Positions 13,561 to 20,123 of a stretch of 20,123 nt of DNA are shown here, one piece after another (within the stretch, counting starts at the first letter, position 1; every line of letters begins with the position of its first letter). The stretch is taken from the IMG/VR virus record IMGVR_UViG_3300021076_000644, positions 1-20,123 of that record; one strand, given 5' to 3'. The notes beneath the pieces are model-generated. The model did not search any database and was not told the DNA's origin. It saw only the letters and a list, made by a program, of their open reading frames with translations. The stretch is from a virus. The position numbers and the translations under genes were made by a program.

Positions 13561-15122
13561 CAGGACACCTTGACGGGAACCGCGGCTCCGGTGATCTCCG
13601 CCGCCCGTTCCTTATAGGCTGTGCCGGCATCCGCCTTCAATTGTTCGAAGAGCTGGTCGAATTCCTTCAGTTCGGTCTCGGCCTGTTTTTCTGCCTCTGC
13701 GAATGCAGAATGCTTAACCCCCAGAAGCGAAGCGAGCAAGGTTGTTTCCTTATCTCCATCCAGATTCGCATCTCGAATATTTGCGATCAGGCGGTTGCGT
13801 TGCGCCTCGCTGAAACTGGGGGCAGAAGTATCGCGCAGAGCAACCGAGGGTGCGCTGATATCCGGCACCAGTATGTCGTCCGGGTTCTCTCCCGCTGCCA
13901 GCGGGGTGTCGTAGCGGTCCGACACGTAGCCGACGCTGAACTTCTTGCCCATGCGCTGGAGGCCAGTATCGATCGTCAAGCGGACCTCAAGATCCTCGGG
14001 TTCCTCCAGGTCAAAGTGCCAGGTGGGTATCGGAGCTTTCGGCCCGAAATTCCACATCACCAGAGGGCGCACCAATTGGCGGTTGATGACCGATTCCAAC
14101 TGTCTGCAGAGTTCGATCGAGCGTTTGTCGAGCGTGTCGGCATGAGTGTCGCCCTGGGCTTTGGATCCGCCTCCGCCTTCGTTCCCGAAGCTGGTCAGGG
14201 TTTCACCCAGCACCCGGCGGGCGATCGAGTACTGCATCGCCTGGAAGAACTTCATGTACACGTCGGGGTTCTGCGCGCGGGCGACCTTGAGCAGCTCCTG
14301 GTCATACTTGAAGGACTGAGGAACCGCGATCGCAGTCCGCTCGACAATCGCCTGGGCTATATCCGCTGCCTGCTGCTTCTCAGCCTGGTTGTCCGGATCG
14401 TTGTAGTAAACGACGGCGGTGCCAGGTCCCTTTTCTGCGTACTGCACCCAAAGCCGCTGCATGTTGCGCTTGAACCAGCTAGGCCAAAAGACACTCTGCA
14501 GCAGAGGTCTTCCCATGCGGTTGCGGCCGCGCTTCCGGTGGGTGAAGACGATGAACTTCTCTTCCGGTACCGGGGTTCCCTCGGATGCCCAGGGCTGGGC
14601 CAGGTACTGCAGCGGGCCGACCTGTGGGTAGTAGCGGTTTCCAAAAAGGAACAACTCCTGGGGGCAATCGGCGATGTCAACCAGGGACGCCTGGCCGGCA
14701 CTCACATCGAACACCATCTCCTGCACGCTGAAGCCGTAGCCAGGCGCGTCGAGCATGCAATCGAGCACCGCGTGAAAGTCCAGACCAGCAAGCTGCTTTT
14801 CGATAAAGGTCTGGGTTTCGAGCGCCGCAGGCGAATCGTCGTACGCGTCCACGCTGCGATCGCGCTCCATCACGCTCAGGCGGAGCGTATCCAGGCAGTT
14901 CGCCACATCCTCATCTTTGGCCTCCAGTTCGCGGTAATAGGCCATCATCTCCGGCTGGTTGAAGGTCATCGCCTGCCAGATCGCCGAGGGATTGCGCGTG
15001 CCGCCAAAGGCCATAGAGTTCCGGTAGAGCGACATCTGCGTCAGATAGAGCGCCTGATCAGTGACGATCTGGCCCTTCTGCGGCGCCGGGGGAACAGCTT
15101 GAACGGGAGCTTCGTCTGCCAT
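13560..15122 (-). CDS. Portal protein, DUF935 family (Mu gp29-like)
   Basis: 520 residues, with TGATG overlaps with both the terminase upstream and MuF downstream. The N-terminal part has YYRELEAKDEDVANCLDTLR (62-81), the 'damage'-type motif of DUF935 proteins. The middle has KFIVFTHRKRGRNRMGRPLL, then WFKRNMQRLWVQYAEKGPGT. The C-terminal core has RRVLGETLTSFGNEGGGGSK followed by a helix ELCRQLESVINRQLVRPLVM. The dodecameric portal forms the DNA channel at one head vertex and binds the terminase. The last 100 residues are Glu/Lys/Ala rich and likely helical (FAEAEKQAETELKEFDQLFE). The start ATG and short N-terminal Pro/Ala stretch are normal for the family. Confidence 0.92.
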   Translation of the reverse strand: MADEAPVQAVPPAPQKGQIVTDQALYLTQMSLYRNSMAFGGTRNPSAIWQAMTFNQPEMMAYYRELEAKDEDVANCLDTLRLSVMERDRSVDAYDDSPAALETQTFIEKQLAGLDFHAVLDCMLDAPGYGFSVQEMVFDVSAGQASLVDIADCPQELFLFGNRYYPQVGPLQYLAQPWASEGTPVPEEKFIVFTHRKRGRNRMGRPLLQSVFWPSWFKRNMQRLWVQYAEKGPGTAVVYYNDPDNQAEKQQAADIAQAIVERTAIAVPQSFKYDQELLKVARAQNPDVYMKFFQAMQYSIARRVLGETLTSFGNEGGGGSKAQGDTHADTLDKRSIELCRQLESVINRQLVRPLVMWNFGPKAPIPTWHFDLEEPEDLEVRLTIDTGLQRMGKKFSVGYVSDRYDTPLAAGENPDDILVPDISAPSVALRDTSAPSFSEAQRNRLIANIRDANLDGDKETTLLASLLGVKHSAFAEAEKQAETELKEFDQLFEQLKADAGTAYKERAAEITGAAVPVKVS

Positions 15123-16549
15123 CAGAGATACCCTCTTGTCTGCGATGCTGTGGTTTCGGTCGGGGGCACCTGCAAGCCGAGCCCGCAGATTCCTGTGTCG
15201 GCGGCCAGGTCAGCCAGAGCTTTTGCCCAGAATGCATCGGCGTGGGCGAAAAGCTTCTTCTTCACTCCACCGGCGACGGCCGTATCCACTTCGATCCGGG
15301 GAGCGTCGAAGGTGACGCCCGAGGCTGTAGCCTGGCGCTTGATGGCCTGCAACTCGGCGCGGATCTGCGGGTCATAAGGGATCCGGCTGCGATGTTGCTC
15401 CATCCTTTTCTTGATCCGGATGGCTAGGTCTGTCTTCATCCGGACGCCATTGTCGTTCGATCCCGAAAAGCTGACGCCCATCAGCCGGCCTTCGTTCTCC
15501 AGGTTCAGCAGGTCATATAAGCCGACGCCCATGCCGGTCGAATCGATGGCCGACCTGGTTGTCATCCTGACAAGTGGGTTCAGGCGCTTCGCCTGGTCGG
15601 GGAAGCTCATCGCGTGCAGCTTGATGATGGCGCGGGTCCAGGCTACGTCGCCGATCTGCTCATCCAGCCAGGCGCAAGTGGCGTCGTGAACCCGGCCGAC
15701 ATCGATCCCCATGTTCAGCCGGCCGCGCGGGTGAAAGTCCGGAGGCAGGTCGATGGTTGCGCCGGCATCTTCGCAAGCCGTAATCAGATCCAGAGCCAGC
15801 CAGGCCCCGGTGGACTTGAGGAAGACACAGCAGAACTCCTGATTCCAGGTATCCTCGTCGTTCAGGCCGAGGCGCATCCCCTCAATATCGATTGGGCAGC
15901 CCTCGGCTACCGCCCGGTAGACATCCACCCAATGGCCGCTCCAACCATTCCGCTTGACGGGCAATTGCGCCGGCGCGACTCCCATCTCAAGCCCGAGGTC
16001 GCGGGCGATATCGAAGAACTTGCCCTGTTCTCCGTTGGGCGTGGAGAGCACTTCCAGGGAGTTTCCCAGCGCCACCTGGCGAAAGACAGCCGCAAAGATC
16101 GCATAGCTGTCTTCGTGGTGGGCGAATTCGTCGAGAACCGCGTCGCCCGGATAACCGCGGGCCGTGCGCGGGTTGGCCGGCAGAGCAATGATGCGGCTGC
16201 CGTTCGGAAAGGTGATCTTGCTCTGAATGGCCTCGATCCGGCCAATCGCGTCCACGAAATCCTCGTTGGCGATCATCTGCGCAGTGCCGCCCATAAGCTG
16301 GCAGAGCTTGGCGCAGGTCTCGACGAACTCGACAGATTGAGCCTTGGAGGCCGACAAGACAGTCGTCGTCCGCCCTGGGATCCGCATCGAGATCTCGACC
16401 CGGCGATAGGCGGTGGCGAACGAGTACCCGATACGGGCCGACTTCACGGCGCATTTGAAGCGCGTGTCATCATCAATCCAGCGCTGCTGGTACGGCCGCA
16501 TTTGCAGCACTGCAGGCAGCTTGATCTGGTGGTCCAGAACCTCAATCAT
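15122..16549 (-). CDS. Large terminase subunit (Mu gp28-like)
   Basis: 475 residues. The ATPase domain has a variant Walker A, KSARIGYS (36-43), the form seen in Mu gp28-type terminases (KS-R-x-GYS). Its Walker B is AVLDEFAHHED (137-147) with D140 and E141, and the coupling motif is STPNG (169-173). The nuclease domain has NMGIDVGRVHDA (279-290) with D283 and AIDSTGMGVGLYDLL (334-348) with D336, as expected for an RNase H-like fold. The enzyme packs DNA through the portal and cuts it. In Mu-like phages cutting occurs in host DNA flanking the integrated copy. The gene overlaps the small subunit gene by 8 bases and the portal gene by TGATG. Confidence 0.94.
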   Translation of the reverse strand: MIEVLDHQIKLPAVLQMRPYQQRWIDDDTRFKCAVKSARIGYSFATAYRRVEISMRIPGRTTTVLSASKAQSVEFVETCAKLCQLMGGTAQMIANEDFVDAIGRIEAIQSKITFPNGSRIIALPANPRTARGYPGDAVLDEFAHHEDSYAIFAAVFRQVALGNSLEVLSTPNGEQGKFFDIARDLGLEMGVAPAQLPVKRNGWSGHWVDVYRAVAEGCPIDIEGMRLGLNDEDTWNQEFCCVFLKSTGAWLALDLITACEDAGATIDLPPDFHPRGRLNMGIDVGRVHDATCAWLDEQIGDVAWTRAIIKLHAMSFPDQAKRLNPLVRMTTRSAIDSTGMGVGLYDLLNLENEGRLMGVSFSGSNDNGVRMKTDLAIRIKKRMEQHRSRIPYDPQIRAELQAIKRQATASGVTFDAPRIEVDTAVAGGVKKKLFAHADAFWAKALADLAADTGICGLGLQVPPTETTASQTRGYL

Positions 16550-17246
16550 GGGCGATCACCAGAGGGGGCAACCCAAAGGTGCGCTCGCGCAACAGGTTGA
16601 TATCGTCCAGCGAGAACTGGCCGGTGCCCTTCTTGGCGGCCTCTTTGGTTGCATTGTCCACGTTCTCGCGAGCTGTCCTTTCGCGCTCTTCAAGCAACGT
16701 GATCCGCCGCTGGTCCACCTCGACGCGCTTGGCTTGCAGCTCCACCCGCTGCATGCGGCTCATGGCCAGGGTCAGGTCCTTCAGTCCATCGGCGAACCCG
16801 GTCTTGTCGTCTTTCCCGTGGGTCTGAATCAGATTGAAGACCTGGTCGCGGAGGGCATTGATCACGGCATTGTTGGCGCCGTCGAGATCGTTGCCGGCGA
16901 AGGCGGAGGCGAATTCGCGCGCCTGGGCGCTTTCGACCAGCACCCGCTTCCGCGCCTGGCTGACCCGCAGATCGAACCAGCGGTGCAGGCTGGACTTCGG
17001 AAGCCGCATCAAAGGGAACTGCTCCAGCACCCTCAGGTCCAGCTTTTCCCAGTCCACAAAGCCGCCCCCATCGTCCGCCCACTGGGCGCTGTATGGTCGG
17101 GAGGACTGCTCCTCGATCTCCACCCAGGTGCGGCCCCAGTCATACAGCTTCTCGATCGCCGCGCGCACGCTCTGCGGCAGAAGGTCGATCTTGAGCGGCT
17201 GGTGTGCCTTGCGCTCTTCTCCGGTTTTAGGTCTGGGCTTGGTCAT
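16542..17246 (-). CDS. Small terminase subunit, DUF3486 family (Mu gp27-like)
   Basis: 234 residues. The N-terminus has the DUF3486 signature: KIDLLPQSVRAAIEKL (19-34), then GRTWVEIEEQ, and LPKSSLHRWFDLRVSQARKR (82-101), which together form a DNA-binding helix-turn-helix region. The C-terminal half is mostly helical, with a coiled stretch from about 150 to 210. DUF3486 proteins lie directly before the large terminase in Mu-like phages and are taken to be the small subunit that recognises the packaging site. A three-base gap separates it from the upstream wHTH gene. A Trp/Asp/Gly insertion at about 50-70 (SAQWADDGGGFVDWEKLD) seems specific to this protein. Confidence 0.88.
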   Translation of the reverse strand: MTKPRPKTGEERKAHQPLKIDLLPQSVRAAIEKLYDWGRTWVEIEEQSSRPYSAQWADDGGGFVDWEKLDLRVLEQFPLMRLPKSSLHRWFDLRVSQARKRVLVESAQAREFASAFAGNDLDGANNAVINALRDQVFNLIQTHGKDDKTGFADGLKDLTLAMSRMQRVELQAKRVEVDQRRITLLEERERTARENVDNATKEAAKKGTGQFSLDDINLLRERTFGLPPLVIAHD

Positions 17247-17249
17247 GGT

Positions 17250-17570
17250 CTAGTCAAGCAAAACGTCGTCGTTGCTCTTGCGCCGTCCTACCAGGCCGAG
17301 GCCTTTGGCGGTCAGAGCGATCTCAGTGATCACTTTTCGGCCGGTCATCTCATCGGTCCGTTGATGGAAGTCGAGGTATTCCAGGATCTGCAGATCCTGC
17401 AGCAACGTCAGGACCTGGTCGCGCCCCACGCTCTGGCCCAGCTCCTGCATCATGGCGAAAACCTCAAAGTCGTCCATGCGCGAGAGCTGCGCCTCGTGCC
17501 CTTGGCGTACCAACTTCAAGATGATGCCGCGCCGCCGCCTCACCAACACAAGTTCACGCTCTCCGCTCAT
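17250..17570 (-). CDS. Small winged-helix protein in the Mu gp26 position
   Basis: 106 residues starting at an ATG with GGGGAG eight bases upstream and overlapping the preceding gene by 17 bases. The layout is a basic N-terminal helix (LVRRRRGIILKLV), a second helix (FEVFAMMQELG), a recognition-helix-like segment (VGRDQVLTLLQDLQILEYLD, about 48-67) and a beta wing ending ITEIALTAKGLGLVGRR. This matches the VpaChn25_0724-type family found between DUF2730 and DUF3486 genes in Mu-like phages. The fold suggests DNA binding, perhaps in packaging or late control. The family match is from memory of the pattern, not a search. Confidence 0.65.
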   Translation of the reverse strand: MSGERELVLVRRRRGIILKLVRQGHEAQLSRMDDFEVFAMMQELGQSVGRDQVLTLLQDLQILEYLDFHQRTDEMTGRKVITEIALTAKGLGLVGRRKSNDDVLLD

Positions 17571-18105
17571 CGCCTACTCTCCCCTCGTCATGGCGCTCGC
17601 TCGCAATGCCGCTCAGGCGCGCATGTATGCCCTGGACTGAAACGGCCACCTTATCCATCACCGCATCCTGCTTGTCGAGCCGCTCGCAGATTGAGCCCAG
17701 TTCCCGGCCCGCGTAGATTGCCAGCCGTCTCACCTCTTCCGCCTGCCTGCCGCCCTGGTCGGCCAACTTGGTAAAGGCGTCGGCCTGACGCTCGCCGGCC
17801 TGCGCCTGCCGCTGCACGCCATCCACGACCGAGCTAAATGTGGTCTGGATCGTGTCGTTCATCCGCGACATGAAACGGCCCAGAAACATCAACAGCAACA
17901 ACGCAAGGAACGGCCATGGCCCCCATTGCGCCAAAAGCGTGAACCCAGCCTGGGGCTGCCGTTGCAACAGCTCGAAGGCGGCCAGAATCACCGCGGCGCC
18001 CCCGGCCGAGGAAAGCGCAACCTTGATATGCGACACCCAACCGTTCCGAAAGCCGAGGGCCACCTGCGCGTGCGGAATCTCAGAACCCAATCCCAATGTC
18101 GTCAC
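17554..18105 (-). CDS. Membrane protein with C-terminal coiled coil (Mu gp25 position)
   Basis: 183 residues, overlapping the upstream gene by ATGA. Two hydrophobic segments lie at about 27-46 (IKVALSSAGGAAVILAAF) and 62-80 (GPWPFLALLLLMFLG). They are followed by a long amphipathic region (85-165) rich in Gln, Glu, Ala and Arg, with heptad-like spacing and no Pro. The C-terminal 20 residues are highly charged. DUF2730 proteins with one membrane helix and a coiled coil occupy this slot in Mu-like phages. This protein is longer and has an extra membrane segment. It may be a structural or spanin-like lysis helper or a packaging-zone membrane protein. I do not assign a function. Confidence 0.55.
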   Translation of the reverse strand: MTTLGLGSEIPHAQVALGFRNGWVSHIKVALSSAGGAAVILAAFELLQRQPQAGFTLLAQWGPWPFLALLLLMFLGRFMSRMNDTIQTTFSSVVDGVQRQAQAGERQADAFTKLADQGGRQAEEVRRLAIYAGRELGSICERLDKQDAVMDKVAVSVQGIHARLSGIASERHDEGRVGDERRA

Positions 18106-18647
18106 CGGACCTGGACCCCCTTGAGGGCGTCGGGAACGTCCCCTAAGGTATCCATCCCCGTTTTTTGCGCAATGGAGGCAGCCGTGACTTCGTGAATCAT
18201 CGCGGCGACGGCAGGTGAGGTCTGATTGATGGTGGTCGCGACATGCGGCGCGAGCGCCCCAAAGAGCTGCGCGACCTCAGCGGCCGTCGATGCGGATATA
18301 TGAAGGCTCGCGCCGGCGGAGGAAAGCAGAGCGGGAGCCGCCGCATATCCAATACTGGTGGCCGCCTGCTCCGCGTCCTGCACAGCCTGTGCCGATTTTC
18401 CGGAGCGCAGATCCGTGCTGACCTGGGCGACACCCTGCAGCGCTGTCAGCAGCTCCGCCTGGTGCCGGTTCGTCTTTGCAGCCAGACCGCAGATCGACAA
18501 GCCAATTCCGAGCACGGTCAGAGCATCCACCGGCTCCAGCTTTCCATAGCAGACGCCGGCCACCGCCGCCGCCATCACCACCCCGCCGCCGAAGATGGTT
18601 TTCTTACCCTGCCACCAGGTCACCACTGCCGCCCAAAACTTCGCCAT
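18102..18647 (-). CDS. Holin-like small membrane protein (first gene of the late operon)
   Basis: 181 residues with GGAGG six bases before the ATG. The N-terminus is WW-QGKK, a short basic stretch ahead of a membrane segment (17-35, TIFGGGVVMAAAVAGVCYG). A second hydrophobic stretch follows at 41-57 (DALTVLGIGLSICGLAA). The pair of helices linked by a short acidic turn resembles small phage holins. The remaining 120 residues are Ala/Ser/Thr rich and probably helical (AQAVQDAEQAATSIG, STAAEVAQLFGALAP), far longer than in a simple holin. No endolysin is seen in the window, so a lysis role is a guess from topology and position. It directly overlaps the next membrane gene. Confidence 0.5.
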   Translation of the reverse strand: MAKFWAAVVTWWQGKKTIFGGGVVMAAAVAGVCYGKLEPVDALTVLGIGLSICGLAAKTNRHQAELLTALQGVAQVSTDLRSGKSAQAVQDAEQAATSIGYAAAPALLSSAGASLHISASTAAEVAQLFGALAPHVATTINQTSPAVAAMIHEVTAASIAQKTGMDTLGDVPDALKGVQVR

Positions 18648-18788
18648 TTTCTTCCTCCAGCCTCAAAATTTCTCTGGCGGGTCAGACCGGCCCCGAAAAA
18701 AGTCGGTTCCCGGCATTTAAACCCCGCGTCGTACCCGTTCACTTGAAAAATCGGTACTACCCTGGCTTACTCAGGCCGCCGACGCCTT

Positions 18789-18810
18789 AAAACGCCAATT
18801 TGGCGGTTTT
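18789..18810. terminator. Bidirectional Rho-independent terminator
   Basis: A stem CGCCA and TGGCG with a 3-base loop is followed by TTTT on the minus strand and, after one extra G, by TTTT on the plus strand. It lies 23 bases beyond the PLD gene stop codon. It isolates the accessory leader from the late operon, whose first gene begins 142 bases further on. The late promoter is presumably in that gap, but no clear -10/-35 pair stood out. Confidence 0.75.
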
Positions 18811-18832
18811 CGCCTTCTGGCTAAAAATCGGT

Positions 18833-19462
18833 TCATTCCGGAGGCGCATCGGCGGCCGCCGGCGTCGCCTGTTTCGTCGCCCCGACATCCACCGCCTGGG
18901 CGACCGTCAGGTTGTTCGAGCGCCCCCACATTTCCGTGAATTGTTTCGAGAAGGCTCCCAGCGCCGCCAGATCGCTACTGAAGATAGCGGAGTTGTCTTG
19001 CCGGGATTCACCCTGCTCGCTGAAGTTGGCCGACCCGTCGCGCAGCATCCTGCTGTCAACTTCATAGCTCTTCAGGTGCATCAACACCTTCGAGTACTTC
19101 ACCCGGATCTCGACGCCAGGCAGCCCTATCAGGTCATGCAGCGGAATCCGCGCACATGTGACGTCGCTGCGGCATTCGGCCTGCAGCTCGCCGCGATCGA
19201 GGTAGATGCGGATCTTTACCCCGGCCTGAGCCCGGCTCACCAGCGACTGCACGATAGCGGCGTCGGTCAGTGAGAAGGCGGCCAGGTCGATCGTCCTGGT
19301 CGCGGAATCGAGCATCATCGTGTCAGCCTTTTCCAGGTTGACGCCAGGCGAGTAATAGGTGAGGGGGAAGCCAGCCTGCGCGTAAGCCTCCTGAACGCAT
19401 CCGGAGGCGTTGAAGCAAAGGATCAACAACATCCAAATCAAACCGCTCATGCGAATTCTCAT
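18833..19462 (-). CDS. Exported single-HKD phospholipase D-family protein (nuclease-like)
   Basis: 209 residues from the ATG at 19462, which overlaps the upstream stop as ATGA. An ORF reading 26 codons further upstream lies inside that gene. The N-terminus is an export signal: basic start, hydrophobic core (GLIWMLLILCFNASGC), then AYAQA. The ASGC could be a lipobox with C22, or cleavage may follow AQA. The catalytic motif is H129-x-K131-x4-D136 (HLKSYEVD), followed by GSANFS (143-148) and a downstream D/N segment. One HKD motif implies a homodimer, as in the small Nuc/BfiI-type enzymes; typical mature size fits. It is likely a periplasmic or membrane-anchored nuclease or phosphodiesterase. 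The last 25 residues are Ala/Pro rich. A bidirectional terminator follows. Confidence 0.8.
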   Translation of the reverse strand: MRIRMSGLIWMLLILCFNASGCVQEAYAQAGFPLTYYSPGVNLEKADTMMLDSATRTIDLAAFSLTDAAIVQSLVSRAQAGVKIRIYLDRGELQAECRSDVTCARIPLHDLIGLPGVEIRVKYSKVLMHLKSYEVDSRMLRDGSANFSEQGESRQDNSAIFSSDLAALGAFSKQFTEMWGRSNNLTVAQAVDVGATKQATPAAADAPPE

Positions 19463-19722
19463 AGGTCTACCGACTCCACCAGCGCCTGAATTTTGGCGAT
19501 CACCAGGCCCTCTGGAACAAAAAAAGGTTTGGAGGTGCATTGAATCGACAAGGTTTGGTCCGGCTCGCTATAGGTCCATTGAGCCGAATAGCCAAAGCCC
19601 GAAGCTGTGCCCGTATCCCCGCAAATGCTGGTGGCGTCGGCCTGCGCATGGATGCGCGCCCGCACCGCGAGGTACTTGCGCCGCGTGATCTTGCTGAACG
19701 AGATCGGCTTCATGGCTGCCAT
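19459..19722 (-). CDS. Small protein of unknown function upstream of the PLD gene
   Basis: 87 residues. GGGAG lies seven bases before the ATG at 19722, favouring that start over the Met three codons later. The protein opens with a basic stretch (MAAMKPISFSKITRRKYLAV). It continues with GFGYSAQWTYSEPDQTLSIQ and a C-terminal KPFFVPEGLVIAKIQALVES, suggesting a small alpha/beta or beta fold. It has two cysteines and no membrane segment or export signal. It shares an ATGA overlap with the PLD gene, so the two are translated together and may work together, for example as an immunity or partner protein. I do not recognise a named family. Confidence 0.55.
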   Translation of the reverse strand: MAAMKPISFSKITRRKYLAVRARIHAQADATSICGDTGTASGFGYSAQWTYSEPDQTLSIQCTSKPFFVPEGLVIAKIQALVESVDL

Positions 19723-19744
19723 CTATGTGCTCCCACATCTGCAA

Positions 19745-19785
19745 CGGCATCCGGCCCACTCTGGTTGAAGCTGGGCCGGATGCCG
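19745..19785. other. Long perfect hairpin between cold-shock gene and accessory cassette
   Basis: A perfect 14-bp stem (CGGCATCCGGCCCA and TGGGCCGGATGCCG) has a 13-base loop. It lies about 100 bases after the cold-shock stop codon and 23 bases before the next start. Only TT follows on the minus strand, so it is a poor Rho-independent terminator but a very stable RNA structure. Alternatively it could be a protein-binding palindrome. It is the strongest inverted repeat in the window. Confidence 0.7.
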
Positions 19786-19883
19786 GTGGGTTGGTTGAGT
19801 TCCCCAGGTAAGCGCCATTGCGGTTTGCTGTGCGGCGAAATATGGCAATCCGGGGTGGTACGCTCTGCGGCCAAAGGAGCGGC

Positions 19884-20123
19884 CTAGTTGATCCTGGTCA
19901 CCGCATCGGCCTGGGGCCCCTTGGCGCCCATCACAATGCCGAACTCGACGGCATCGCCCTCGTTGAGAGATTTGTACCCGGCCTCGTCAATCGCCGAGTA
20001 GTGAACGAAAACATCCGGCCCATCTTCGCGCCCAATAAATCCGTAACCCTTGACGCTGTTGAACCACTTCACCGTGCCCTTGAGTCTCTTGTCCACGTCC
20101 TCTTGCCTTTCTGTCGTCGGCAT
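19884..20123 (-). CDS. Cold-shock domain protein (CspA family)
   Basis: A single cold-shock domain with [20 protein letters not shown] containing the RNP1-like KGYGFIG, and VFVHYSAI as RNP2. It ends with a typical [10 protein letters not shown] segment. The full reading gives 79 residues from an ATG at the very edge of the window. A GTG at 20096 would give the family's usual 70 residues, with AAAGG about nine bases before it, and may be the true start. Such proteins bind single-stranded RNA or DNA and melt structure in mRNA. The gene shares strand with the phage genes but is separated from them by a strong hairpin. It may be phage-borne or a host gene at the edge. Confidence 0.9.
   Translation of the reverse strand: MPTTERQEDVDKRLKGTVKWFNSVKGYGFIGREDGPDVFVHYSAIDEAGYKSLNEGDAVEFGIVMGAKGPQADAVTRIN

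Noticed and set aside
13641-15377. Plus-strand ORF of 578 codons
   Set aside because: It mirrors the portal gene and part of the terminase gene. The opposite strand has clear portal and terminase motifs, so this is a shadow.
18661-18720. Hairpin with A-run (CCGAAAAAAGTCGG) as a terminator or regulatory site
   Set aside because: The stem is only 4 bp with a weak extension, so it is not supported.
1-20123. CRISPR array, tRNA genes, insertion sequences
   Set aside because: No regularly spaced repeats, no tRNA-like cloverleaf and no transposase-like ORF were seen in the window by reading both strands; the coding density leaves little room for them.

Overview
The window is most of the late (head, packaging and tail) region of a transposable, Mu-like phage or prophage. 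It is written entirely on the minus strand, so transcription runs from position 20123 toward 1. The base composition is GC-rich overall (about 67% in one sampled line of the portal gene). No host gene that identifies a genus is present. A high-GC bacterium is all I can support; an exported, possibly lipid-anchored, phage protein would fit a Gram-negative host. The early region (transposase MuA/MuB, repressor), the prophage ends and an endolysin are not in the window.

Layout in transcription order. (1) 18833-20123 is an accessory leader: a cold-shock domain protein, a strong 14-bp hairpin, an 87-residue unknown protein, and an exported single-HKD phospholipase D-type protein, closed by a bidirectional terminator. 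(2) 15122-18647 is the start of the late operon: two small membrane proteins, a winged-helix protein (gp26 position), a DUF3486 small terminase and a large terminase. (3) 12736-15122 holds the DUF935 portal and a short MuF head-morphogenesis protein. (4) 12033-12695 is a visibly less GC-rich inserted gene (moron) with its own ribosome binding site and a trailing hairpin. (5) 8376-11876 holds the I-type protease/scaffold, a decoration protein, the major capsid protein and a gp35-like protein. (6) 6465-8330 holds the connector genes: gp36 (DUF1320), G, gp37-like and a gp38-position protein. (7) 1-6465 is the tail: tube protein, probable tail assembly protein, zinc-ribbon protein, 1090-residue tape measure and a 274-residue distal tail protein.

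The head and packaging genes follow the Mu order, but the tail has a tube protein and no sheath gene between the connectors and the tape measure. This suggests a siphovirus tail, as in the B3/D3112 group, rather than the contractile tail of Mu. Six successive junctions in the head and connector modules use 1-nt stop/start overlaps (TGATG or TAATG), while tail junctions use directly abutting stop and start codons. Hairpins follow the decoration, capsid and tube genes or lie close to them. Two of these are good Rho-independent terminators, which would let the major structural genes be expressed differently from what follows.

No intergenic stretch exceeds 300 bases. The longest, 5170-5451, holds a terminator, a hairpin, a 44-codon ORF and what looks like the unannotated N-terminus of the tail assembly protein. 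The 185-base gap 18648-18832 holds the bidirectional terminator and probably the late promoter, which I could not pinpoint. Long plus-strand ORFs are shadows of the minus-strand genes.
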